From Nymphaea colorata (Eukaryota > Streptophyta > Magnoliopsida > Nymphaeales > Nymphaeaceae), in assembly GCF_008831285.2 (NCBI RefSeq), contig NC_045138.2:25081934-25145933 (forward strand): a stretch of DNA of 64,000 bases. The letters are read 5' to 3'. Position numbers and translations under genes: made by a program. Positions 24,195 through 35,556 of the stretch are shown here, in pieces. The number at the start of each line of letters is the position of its first letter. The stretch's first letter is position 1. The notes beneath the pieces were generated by a model. It ran no database searches. It was not told the DNA's origin and saw nothing but the letters and a program-made list of their open reading frames with translations.

Positions 24195-25975
24195 TTGATA
24201 CGGCAAAACCTGGTTTTCCGGTATCATTCACTTTCGAACACCCCATCTTTCCACATTGAAACTACTGTCGTGAATGAACGTATACAGTGTCACTTTCTGT
24301 TTCCATGTGACCTTGTTGAGGTCCCACAGTATGAAGACGATGCGCCTGATAGCGTTCCCCTCAGCAGACAGAATCGTTGATTAATAGACTCAATTTCACT
24401 TTTTTCGTGGCTCCGATCCAACTTGACTGCTCAAATTTAACCAGAGTAACTTTCAAATTGTAAATATGAACTCCCTCTTCCACCAACATCAAATGTTCAA
24501 GTTGTTTTACCGATCGCACTTATTCAAAAAGATTTGTCTCTTAGCCTTCGCAAAAGGCACGTAATTGATCCATTTTTTGTTTTTTTTTTGCTGCCTGTTC
24601 CCCCCAAAACAAAGTCCTTCAACCTTGCTAGTGGGTTATAAACTTTTTATATATGCTCAAAATCCATCATAAGAGTTCTTAGGAATATAGCTTACTGGAC
24701 GGCAAGGCGGTCTATTTCAAGTAGTTTGTGTTAGAAAACCTGTGGAGTCAGTCCACTAGACTTTTGGACCATAAATGATTCCGAAGCATGCTTTGTCAAT
24801 CCCGATAAGAGGGCACACTAGGGCTGTGGCCTCTCTTTGAGGCCCTGGAATAATAACTACTTGCTTTGGTTGAATAGTTTTAGATCGAGAACATCCAATT
24901 TAAGAAGTTGCAACTTAGGCTTTTGTTACTGTTATAGATATCAATCGATTTGATTTGGACTAGTACTAATCGACCAAACTGCTACACAACAGTCGGATAC
25001 GGAAAAAGAATTCGACATTCATTCAGATTTGAATAAGGATTCAATTTTAAATAAATAGCCAGTCAGTTTCGAAAATTCTCATCCGAATAAATTCAGTTTC
25101 AAATAAATTATTTTTTATCCAATATCTATACATTTGTACAGAGTTGGTTCTTAACATGTCATAATCTAATCTAATTTCGGTTGTATATTTAAAAGTTTTA
25201 AACAGATTCAAACGTCAACAAAAAAAAAGTCAGATTAATGGTACCAGATTCAGATTTATGAATTTAAAATCGGGTTTAATTCAGTATGATATGGACTTGG
25301 CTTCATTTATATTCAGATCCAATTTGATCAGAATATGTGGACGTCCAATAGATCGATTATGGTGAAAAATACATCCAATTTGAATCTGAACCATCCATCC
25401 CTAACTACCACGAATGGTTCATATGCAACTTAATTATATGGAGTTGTTAACTACCACGAATGGTTCATATGCAACTTAATTATATGGAGTTGTTAGGTTA
25501 AACTAGGATTTCTTTCGCCATGAATTCTATTATCACCATGACGGTCATGACACCGTGATGACGTTTAGTTTGAATATCAAAATTATTGTTTCCCAGAATA
25601 TATGCGCCCTTTCAGAGCTCAAAACGTAGCATGAATGATCACCTCATGAGAAAGCTGTAGCTGGTTGCCTCTCGATGCCGACAGTGAGAGTGTCATTAAC
25701 CATACTGGTGTAGGAGAGTAAGACATACATGACCCGCTTCGCTTGATGGGTACTTGGGCGGTAGCCATAGGTTTTAATATCGCCAAGAGTGTGCAACCAA
25801 GTCTCACTCTGCCTTAACAACCAAGAAAGAATTGGTGCATATAATTCACAACTAACACATCTGCAACTGTTATCCCCAAGTAAAATAAATGCAGACAAGA
25901 TTTTGACCATTTCCCAGTTAGCAAGTATAGAGTCATAGAGTATTGAAAAAAGAAAAAAAAAAAAGGCTTGGTGTT
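24195..25975. repeat. Segmental tandem duplication, copy 2
   Basis: This is the partner of 22060-24190. It carries its own changes: about 190 bp near 25070-25260 absent from copy 1, and a 46-bp tandem duplication at about 25404-25495 (ACTACCACGAATGGTTCATA twice). A minus-strand frame at about 25644-25805 looks coding-like (GDIKTYGYRPSTHQAKRVMY) but matches no family I know and is disrupted in copy 1. Confidence 0.8.
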
Positions 25976-25979
25976 TGAA

Positions 25980-28900
25980 TTTAACTTTCCTATACTCTAA
26001 ACGTCTATTATGGCGAAAGCTATGGTTGGGAGTTGTTGTCAATGGCTTCAGCAGTGATGTAAGTTAGTCGCTTCCACCTTGTCTAGCCATCTGGGAAAAG
26101 AAGAAGAAACTTAAAGAAAAAGTGAAGTAGGTTTTAAGTGGGAGAGGACTAATGAAGAGGGGTGGGTGGGGAAGGTCCACAACGTTCCACATCATTCATA
26201 TAAGAATTTCTTTTGGAGGTCTTTCCAGGATCCTGACTTTGTTTTTCAAATATTATCATGTAGGACTCATTCTTCATGCCGGCAAAGGGCCATTTAAATG
26301 CATGAATGCCAAAGTTTCTTGACCCTTACGGCATGTAGCTTTCACTGTAGTTGGTAATCTTAGTTTAATGTAAAAGATGACTTGGCTTTTGGTTTATTCA
26401 TCAATCTATTGTAATTTTTTTATTGTGTATGATGCCATTGTTGAGCCCTCTTCGACGAATTGGACCGGCAGGGGATTAGAAAATCAATATGACAAATCAT
26501 AGCAAAAGGAAAAGTTTAGTGCTTTCTAAAATTGAAAAATGGCATATCTTGATCTTAGGACCTACCACTTTCACTTGCAAGTTGGATCATGGTCGACCTG
26601 CTTCATCATTAGCCGTATGACCCACTTCTACATGATCCAGTAGATTGCTTGATTTGGTCCAAAGAGACAATGTTGAGGGAAAACCCATTTCGGATCCTCA
26701 TCTGATTCAGGCGGCAAACCAATCAGATATGAAATCTGAACTCGATAGCAATTGGATTTGGTTTGCAGTTGAAAAAAGGAATTTAAAAGAAAACCCAACT
26801 CGATTACCATGCTATACTTGCTTGTTCTTATAAAATCCGATTAGGTGGATTCAGATTAGACCAGGATTACTGTTCAAATATAAATTAATTACCCGCAGCT
26901 AAACTCTCGATGGTGAACATGTTGGAGTCCATATAGCTACATAAAATAATGAGCCCTACCTTCCCCAGAAAAATGTCTTCATTTCCTCATATTTTAATTT
27001 GTTGCTTCAATCTCAGCTTTATATATACGATACGCGACTAGAGGATTGGGGGATGGGTGAAGGCTTCGGCTTTGGAAGTAGGACGGTAGAATGAAATTTT
27101 TTTTTTGTCCTAACTTATCTGAAGCAGTGAACTGTTGAGACCTTTTCTAAATGAAAATAGAAAACAAGGAAAAGCAAATTGATTGTGATACAAAACATCA
27201 AACAGTGCGGAGAAATTGACAGATCCGACAATAATTGCTTTTGCATAAAATTCAAAATTGCACAGCTAAGAGGATTGGTAGCATCTCGCAGCCATGGAAG
27301 GTCTGCTTTCACAGCGCTTTCTGTCTTCACTTGCCGAGTGAGGCGCCATCTCCACTCATTCTCTCTTTGGCCTTATGCTTCATTGACGCGAAGTTCAACT
27401 CCCCGGAGAACCGGCGCTTTCACTTCACTTACTGGGGCCATGAAAATTCTACTTTCTCCAAGCGTTTCATTAAATGTTTCACTGTAAATTCTGGGGCGGC
27501 TCTACCTGGTTGGACCGAGGGGCAGAGACAGGAAAGCCGATTTGGACCAAGGAGCGGAGACAGGAAAGCCGGCGGCTGGGTTCATGACCTACCCACTTTT
27601 GTTTTTCTTTTAATTCACACGTAAATTTTAAAACATTTCATCTATCCTAAATAAAATTTTTTAAAAAATTATATTTCATACAAATTTTGAAACTATAATT
27701 CAACCCCTTTATAAAAATTCTCGGTCACAACTAATTTAAGCAACTGTACACCTAACCCTATTAAAGCTCTATAGCGTCTGCTTTTGGGAAACAATGGATA
27801 TGTTGTTGGAGCTGTTTTTTTGCATTTAAGAAATGAAGGAAAGAGCAACTAAAGAAAGAGAGCCACGCGCAAGGTTTAGTCTCAACTAATTTAAACACTC
27901 TACACCTAACCCTACTAAAACTCTGTGGCGTCGGGTTTTGGGAAAAAATTGGATATGTTGTTGGAGAAGTTTTTGGGGTTTAAGAAAATGAGGGAAAGAG
28001 CAATAAAAGAAAAGGTAGTGGCAGCTGCGAAGTCAAGGGTTTTACACCATTCATGTCAAAGTGCGCCACCAGCCAGTGTCTCTCCCAAGTCTACGTGGTG
28101 CTCTCAAAATTCCACTAGGCGTTCACTTGCAAGAATCTCCACTCTGAATGTTTTGGTGAGATGAGATTTTTCCTTTTCTAATCCAACTCTATGGGTAACC
28201 AATTTCTAAAGTATGACCAAACATGAAATAATCATGTCGTAATAAGTCTCATCGACATTTTAGACATTGCATATATATATATATATATATCTTGGTCATT
28301 CATCTTTCCAAGATGACAGGCCAAAAGAAAATGAAGAAGAAAAATGAGATAATATATTTTAGTCATCTAACATTAACTAACAATTGTTTTTCTATATGAT
28401 TTTATCTCAGCCATCCATCTTGAAAAAATCAATGGCCAATATGATTCCACATGAATCAGGCGCCTAATGGTCAGGTACCCACAAATTGAATGGTAACAAC
28501 ACATTTAGTGGACATCAAACCTAAGTCCTTTGATCTGCAATCAAACAATGCGTTGGGTGGACTAGAATGGGTCCATTCTGGTTCATTTACGTATGGGTTG
28601 TTGGGATCCTTGGCAGCTTATGTGAACCAATCGACACCCTTTGTTTCTTTCCTTCATTGTTGATTCTATAATCTTCATCACTTTTACATCTTTCGTTCTT
28701 GGCAAACCAGTAGCTATCAAACCCTCAAACTAGTTGGATTTTCGACGACTTCTGAAATGAGGAAGCTTAATCAAAACTCATTGCCTCTTTTGAAAAGTAT
28801 CTCAGTCTTGTAAAAGTACAACTATATTTTTATTTTTTTTTTACTTAATATCTACCATATGATCTCCTTTAAAAGGGGACATCTCAAATATACATATAAA

Positions 28901-29566
28901 AGAGAGAGAGAGAAAAGATATTTACTTTTTGTAACTGGAACTATCATGGCCAGCAGGAAATTGAACATGAGCAAAACTGCAACGAAAGACGTTTTTATTT
29001 ACCAAAAGAAAGAAAAGAATTACATGTAAGTGTCAATCTTATGCTACTCACATCAAATTTCGGTATTAATGAAATCCAATCCTCGGGAAGGGGGATTTAG
29101 AACAAAAATCTCCATGATTTTCGCCGATCCACTTCATGACAAAACGCTTGAGGAACGGCTCCGATTGTTTTGGCCAATTCCCCTGTCTCTATCGTATAAG
29201 ACGTTGCGGGAGAAACCTACTGCACATATGACGTCAAGCTTAAGTGGGGAGGGAAAGGAGAAGAGGGTGAGAATCACTGCCCTACCCATTCACGTTACTA
29301 CTATTAGTATTTTAAGAGCTTTGCCAAGCACTGGTCCCATGGAAAGGCAGCAGAACTCCACATCTTAACTAGAAAGTACTGCAATCTTACTCTTTCCCAC
29401 AGAATTAGAAGATTACTGAGTCTAAAGCTCAGCCATGTAATTCCTTGATTACTTCCTGAAAAAAAAAGTGTTCCTTGTGCTCCAATACGATGGGACTCTG
29501 CACAGTGCAAGCCTTCCACGTAAAGCAACTGGTTCAAATGCAGGTCCCATCCACCTACTCCGAGAA

Positions 29567-29570
<4 letters not shown>
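25980..29570. other. Intergenic region; small tandem duplication, no named gene
   Basis: There is a degenerate tandem duplication at about 27725-27840 and 27883-27990 (both contain CTACACCTAACCCTA-like and TTGGATATGTTGTTGGAG-like words). The second unit opens into a plus-strand frame to 28164 (GFGKKLDMLLEKFLGFKKM) without an ATG at its left end; I do not recognise it. A G+C-rich patch at 27260-27600 holds short overlapping frames. A (TA)n lies at about 28269-28290. Nothing here is strong enough to call a gene. Confidence 0.5.
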
Positions 29571-29571
<1 letters not shown>

Positions 29572-29607
<36 letters not shown>

Positions 29608-29632
29608 CTTCCATTATCCGAGCACTATATAT
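29572..29632 (+). promoter_or_regulatory. (CT)n tract and probable TATA box of BAHD gene B
   Basis: A CT dinucleotide run (about 29572-29604) is followed by CACTATATATATGACC, placing a TATA-like stretch at about 29624-29632, roughly 65 bp before the ATG at 29694. Everything from 29605 onward is identical to the corresponding part of gene A, so both genes share this core promoter. Confidence 0.5.
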
Positions 29633-29693
29633 ATGACCATTGAGAAAGGAAACCAAAGCAAAGAGGGCTATAACGGGTGGAGCAATGGTAGCC

Positions 29694-31851
29694 ATGGAAG
29701 TGAAGCATCTGAACACCACATGGGTCAAGCCAGAAACGAGGCTTCATGGAAAAATACCCCTAACCATCTTCGACAGAGCGTCCGCAGATATGCACATAGC
29801 GTCGATCCTGGTCTACGACGCCCCCACAGCCAGCAACACCAAGATCAAGCTTGCTCTTGCAAAGGCTCTCACCTATTACCCAGTGCTAGCTGGGAAGTTG
29901 TCCGGCCAGCCCCCGGTCGTCGTCCTCGATGACGAAGCCGGAGCGCCGGTCTCCGAGATGTCGGTGGAGGGGAATCTCGAAGACTTCCTTCCGTTCAAGC
30001 CTACCCCGGAGCTCTCCATCCTCCATCCTTACACCCAAGAGACTAACCCACTGCTCATGGTCCAGCTTACTAGGTTCGCTTGCGGCGGCCTGGTGCTCGG
30101 ACTTAGCGCTAACCATGCGGTCGCTGATGGCCAGTCAATGAGCAACTTCTATGTCACCTGGTCTCAATTGATCATGGAAAAGGAGGTCAGCCCCATTCCT
30201 ACACATGGTCGGTCGGTGCTCAGGCCCAGGGACCCACCCATGCCGGAGTACCCACACCAAAATATGGAGTTCTCCATGTCGCCGCCGAGTGATGATCAAC
30301 CGCCTGAGATCTACGAGGGCGCCATAGAAAATGTACAGGTCCATTACTCGTATGACTTCATTATGAAGCTCAAGGAGAGGCCGGAGACGAAGCACAGCAC
30401 CTTTGAGTGCCTGCTGTCTCACCTGTGGAAGAAAGTAACCGCTGCCCGTGGCCTGGACGACCAAGTCATCACCCGTGCCCGCGTGTCCGTGAACGGGCGA
30501 CCGAGGCTGGGGGTCTCCGGCGATTATTTCGGAAATTTGGTTCTCACTGCATTTCCGGCCGCTAAAGTGAAGGATCTGGTTCAGGTAAGCTTGCATATGG
30601 AAAAGTAAAGCGTGTTGGCCACTAGGAAGTAGGAACTTTGGAGTTCATGAAATTGGATATCGTTTCTTCTTCTATTTTTCTTTTATCTTTGAAGCAAAGA
30701 GTTGGCGTTGACGAGGTGCGTAGAAAGAAAGTGCACGTACTTCTAGATGCTTCACTCACATGAAAAGAGGAAAGAACGTCACATATTTTAAAGAATATAT
30801 TATATATACATTCTTGGTGCTAGCCGCCGTGGTGCTTCTAGAAATTTGGCCATCTCTGAATAGTCCTCCAACAATCCCCCCCACTAGGCTTGTTGCATAT
30901 TGCTTTTTGGTTTTATATTGAAAAGTAAAGCAGCCAATAGCCAAGGATCGCCAAATTAGCTGTAGATCTATTAAACCACTACACGTAAAACTCTAATGCT
31001 AGGGTTCTTTTACAAGTTACATGACATTCCAAGTCCCCAAAATAAATGATCTTGTCCATGTTCTATATCCACCGAGACAAGAAGAAAGAAAAGTTCTTGC
31101 AATAATTCAAGCACGAAAGTGTCGTCGACGGCCATGTCCAAGTCCAAATTATACCAAACGGCTGCTGAGGTCAGAAGATGGGTACCGGTTCATGAATCTG
31201 GTTTCAGTCTGCTGAATAATGAAAAACATCCAATATCATGAGATTCACAGATTGGCAAAGATATTTCTACATTAAGCTGCTGTCTTTCTTTCTTTCGCTA
31301 TATATTTCCCCATCACTTGTATTCTTCTTTTGCATATATATAGGCGGGGAAAACATATATACATATATTGCAATTAAAAAAAAAAAAAAAAATCTAACCT
31401 TTCAGATGAGTGGACAATTCGGTGCATTACATTAATTTTTTGGATTTTCTGGTTGCAGGAGGATGTAGGTTATGGTGCAAGGTTGATCAAGGAAGCTGTG
31501 GGGCAAACTGGGAGCGAGTATTTCCAGTCTTTCGTCGACTTTGGGGAACTTTACAAAGACAAGGCACTCTACCCTTCAGCAGGTCCAGACGGCGCCACTT
31601 TGTCGACTGACTTGGAGGTGGATAGCTGGCTGGGCTTCCAATTTCACCAAGTGGACATGGGTGGAGGTGCACCCCGCCTCTTCATGCCTTCCTGGATACC
31701 CGTTGAAGGTCTCGCCATAATCGCCCCCACGCCCTCGCCGGAAAAAGCTGCCGGCCCCAGTGACAGATGGAGAAGCGGCGTCGACATCACTGTGACCCTC
31801 CTTCCAGAGCATGCTGCCGCCTTCGAAAAGATTGCTTACTCCATAGACTGA
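29694..31851 (+). CDS. BAHD acyltransferase B (agmatine/putrescine hydroxycinnamoyltransferase-like), two exons
   Basis: Exon 1 is 29694-30584 (891 bp) and exon 2 is 31459-31851 (393 bp). The 874-bp phase-0 intron has donor CAG|GTAAGC and acceptor TTGCAG. The product is 427 residues. HXXXD is HAVAD at 141-145, with DMGGG at 363-367 in the DFGWG position. Both are standard BAHD landmarks: the first His is the general base, the second motif is structural. Residues 1-220 are identical to gene A. Beyond that the two differ at 8 of the last 77 exon-1 residues and 22 of 130 exon-2 residues. The frame is intact, so the gene is probably functional. The likely role is cytosolic N-acylation of an amine such as agmatine or putrescine with a hydroxycinnamoyl-CoA; substrate choice is inferred from clade resemblance only. 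The start was chosen by alignment with the gene at 40181. Confidence 0.92.
30585..31458 (+). other. Intron of BAHD gene B
   Basis: This GT..AG intron is at the conserved position. It contains remnants shared with the intron of gene A (for example AAAGAACGTCACATATTTTA near 30772), an A-rich tract just upstream of 31400 and a polypyrimidine/TTGCAG acceptor. Confidence 0.85.
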
Positions 31852-31859
31852 ATATGATA

Positions 31860-34800
31860 TATCTTCATGTTTCATGTTTCGTGTTTCTTTTCTAATCTTT
31901 TCCAGTGTCATCTTGGCTTTAGCCAGTGAAGTCCGCAGAAGCTTTCATAATCCGTCCCATATGAACATTGACCTGAGGATGACAGAGCAAACGCAACTTT
32001 AATTCTCAGAAGATGATAGTGTAATTTTTACTATTATCTTCTTTCTATCTCTTTGTCTTCTAATCCAATCCCCAAAACCCCAATGAATCAAGTAGAAAAG
32101 AGAAAAAATATCTCACCTGATAAGAAAGAATTGATGGAATTGATGAGTGTTGACTTTGATTGAGAGTTACTGCTTGAGCTTGATGTTGGTAGCAGTTGTC
32201 CTATCTTCTCTCTCTCTTTCTCCCTGGTTGTGGTTGCGCGTCTCTCTCTCTCTCTCGCCATCTCTTTCTTGTCTGTTTTTTTCTGTGACTTAAGTCAATA
32301 ATTGAGAAGCAAAAGGAAAAGCGAGTGAGAATGAAAGCAAGTAGAAATAAGTCACAAGGTGATAAAAGAATATTCAAATAAAAAAAGCCATCATTTCTCA
32401 CCGCGGAGGGTCGATCTATGCAAATGTCACGTCTCGTGTTTGCGTGAATTTTAGATCGACGCTGCAACTGTCCGATCAATTGGGATGTGGGATTTGTATA
32501 GCTGACTATTTTGCAGTCTGTTCCTGCTTTCTGGCAGTTAATTTTCTTAGAACATTTTTGTAATTTTCAAACAAGCAAATTTTCCTTTTTTTTTGGTTTT
32601 CTGACTTCATCCTTATCCTTATAAGGATGGCTCTTTTGTTTTTGTTTTTGTTTTTTAACTGGTGCTATTTTAGGTTAAGGAGGTGGTGGCATTTATTATT
32701 ATTTTTTGAAAGCTATGTACATTTTAGTTTTTTTAATATTTTCATAATTCACTTTCTCAAAAATCATTTTTATTCGTTTTTATGAAGATATTTTAGTCGT
32801 TAAACACTCTATGCATACAAGGAGTTATAGTGCTCCTTAATTTAGTCCTTCGGCCCTAAAACTTTTTTAAAGATACTTTCAAGTTTTTCAAAAGATTAAC
32901 TTGTCAATTTACAATTTTGTCTTTACAAGAGAGAGTGAGGCAAGTGGTACATAGGGATAAAAAATGACCAAAATACTTTTTATAAAAATAATAAAAAGAA
33001 ATTTTTAAAAAAGGTAAAAAAATTGTAAAAAAGTAAAAATGTCTAAATTGTTCACTCTTTTATAAAAAATTTTACATATGCTCCCTCTCCTTTTTTTTAT
33101 ACATATTTGTTGCGTGCACTCTTCTGTGCACCCACAACTCAAATCTCCTAATTCATTGTTTGGCCCCGCCCCGGCCTGTTTGTGATGTGTGTTTTTTTTT
33201 TTTTTTAATGTTCCGGTGACTATGAGTTTGCCGGACCTTTCACGGGTCGGGTAAGGACCGAAACAGTCCTAATCAAGGATGAGCAAATACTTTATGAGCT
33301 AATTTTAAATGGCCACGCGGCGTCGCATTTTGTCTCCAAACTTTTAAAATATCATTTACATGCGGTTTGAGAAACATGCGTCTCTAACTAAAGATAAAAT
33401 AAAATAAAATTTTCAACTTCAGAATATGACAAGAATTTAATTGTTCAATTTTGATTCAAGTCGACTCAACCATGAACAATTGCACCTGCACGACCAAATC
33501 TGATATTTTAAAGATGCTTGTGTACAAGCTTGCCCTATTGGATTCTAAAAAAGAAGTTTTGCTTTCAAAACTTAGGTAGGAAAAACGTATAAATCCTAGC
33601 TAAGTGCGTTGCAGACGAAAACCTGACAAAAACAATGGCAGATTATGCAAAGGGACGCCATCAAATAAAGAAGCCTAGATTAATATTGCTATATATTTTG
33701 AAACTATCTTAAAAAATTTTAGCAGTATTTGCGCCTATCGGATCATCTTTGGATCAAACCCTTTTTTTTTTGAAGGGTAGCGACAACTAAAGGTGAACAA
33801 CGGACTGGGTACTCCATGGGTAGTTGAGTACTCAACCAGGCCAGGCTTGGGTTGGTTGGTTGGCACCTACTCTCGCCCGATAATAAAAGTTGCCGGGCCG
33901 GGCAGTCCCAAATCGACTATTGGAGAACCGACTGGGCTGTATATACTAGAAATCGGCTCACTTAATTGGTAAATTGTCAATGAGTAAGAGTCGAAATATA
34001 ATTTTTCAAAATTTTCATATAAAACAAGTGAAATTTTATAAAATTTACATGTATTTTTTTTTTTCATTTTTTTGAAGGGAGGCCGGCACCCCTGCGGGCC
34101 CCTGGTTCCACCCCTGGCAATGACTATCTTAAAAACTCTTCATGTGCTGTTAATGACACACTTAAAAGCTATTTGTGTGTCACCAATGACACCTTTATAC
34201 ATCACTCAGGGTTTTTAAATATTAAAATATGACATGTAGGTTTCAAGTGAGTGGACATTGAATTGGGTACCCCATGGGGATAAAGTCTATGTTGGCCCAA
34301 TAACTAAGTGAACCGTGCTTGGGTTGCCTGCAAGGACTTTGGGCCACCCCGAGCCCAACTTTGTAGAGCTTTGGGATGAGCCATCCTGACCCCGTGCCAA
34401 GCCTTAGCGACAACTCTTCGGATTCGCGACCTCTCTCACTCTTTTTCACTCGAACATCTCACCTGCAATTTCAGTCGCCCATGGGATCTCAGGGATTGAA
34501 TTTTTGATCTCCCAAAAAAAAAAAAAACTTGAAACTTAGTTTTGCTAATGTTTCACAGAAATACTAATTAACATTCATCTCCATTCATTATCTTTCTCTA
34601 TTTTTTGTTAAACAAGCTTAGAATTGAGTTCATTTTCAGCCACATATGTGTGCCATAATAAGCCAAATTTGTGCCCGTCATGATTGACCCATTTAACCTA
34701 AAGGCCATTCAACCACAGCGGCTTTGCCACTATTAAGTTGTCGAGTCTGCCATGGATTGGTGGTGACTTAAATGGAGTTTTGTGAGTTGGAAGGCAGATG

Positions 34801-35160
34801 GGTAGCTCTTGAAAAGGCATATTCCTGGGGGTGCTCAGATAAAGAATGCTTCGTCTAGCCAAGTATTTTCCGCAATGAACAGACAATGTCCTTTATCTTT
34901 GGTTTAGAAATAGTTCCCAAACTAGCTAAAGCTTGGTGATGAGGAGTAGGGTGTTAGAGTGCCATGAATGAATGAATGAAGAATAAGCATCAACTTGCAA
35001 AAATAGAGAGAAATTAATAAAAATTCAGAAAAAAATCATGACTAATGTGTTCTGTGTATAAAAACACATTACACATAATCAACATTCATGATCCATAAGC
35101 CATAATATGTTACCAGCACATTAAGAATAAATTAATAAGGTGTACTTGATTTTAGAACGC
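31860..35160. other. Intergenic region without a recognisable gene
   Basis: The 3' flank of gene B (to about 31970) resembles the 3' flank of gene A near 4860-4930, so the duplicated unit extends past the stop codon. Beyond it are a (CT)n-rich patch at about 32205-32260, a degenerate GGCCGGGC-type element at about 33785-33945 and AT-rich sequence. No open frame has a family signature. Confidence 0.55.
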
Positions 35161-35169
35161 TTCTCTTAT

Positions 35170-35333
35170 TAGGGCTGGGCATCGGGCCGGGGCAAGCTAG
35201 CCCGGCCCATTAAAAAATCCAAAGATGAGCCCGATTACTGTATTGGACCAGCCCGATACCCGGCCTGTTAATAATCGGGCCGGGCCGGGCCGAGAATTAA
35301 TCGGGCCCGGCCTGGCCCGATTGGCCAGCCTGA
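35170..35333. mobile_element. hAT-like MITE with perfect 8-bp target duplication
   Basis: The ends are TAGGGCTGGGCATCGGGCC and the inverse of TCAGGCTGGCCAATCGGGCC. TCTCTTAT occurs immediately on the left (35162-35169) and right (35334-35341). An 8-bp duplication with short terminal inverted repeats is the hAT superfamily hallmark. At 164 bp it has no coding capacity and would need a transposase supplied from elsewhere. Confidence 0.8.
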
Positions 35334-35344
35334 TCTCTTATCTT

Positions 35345-35512
35345 AATGAGAATGGGAGCTTCCACTGAGATTTATGTTCAATCAGTACATGGGTCCACTT
35401 TTAGCGGAGGATATATATATTTTTCATATTTTATTGTTAGCTATTTACTTTCAACAAGGTCTGGTGAGGACACTCATTCAATATCTTTAATTTGTATAAT
35501 AGTTAAATATAT

Positions 35513-35556
<44 letters not shown>

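Noticed and set aside
29468-29932. 154-residue plus-strand frame starting upstream of BAHD gene B
   Set aside because: It reads the CT repeat as Leu-Ser and then the wrong frame of BAHD exon 1.
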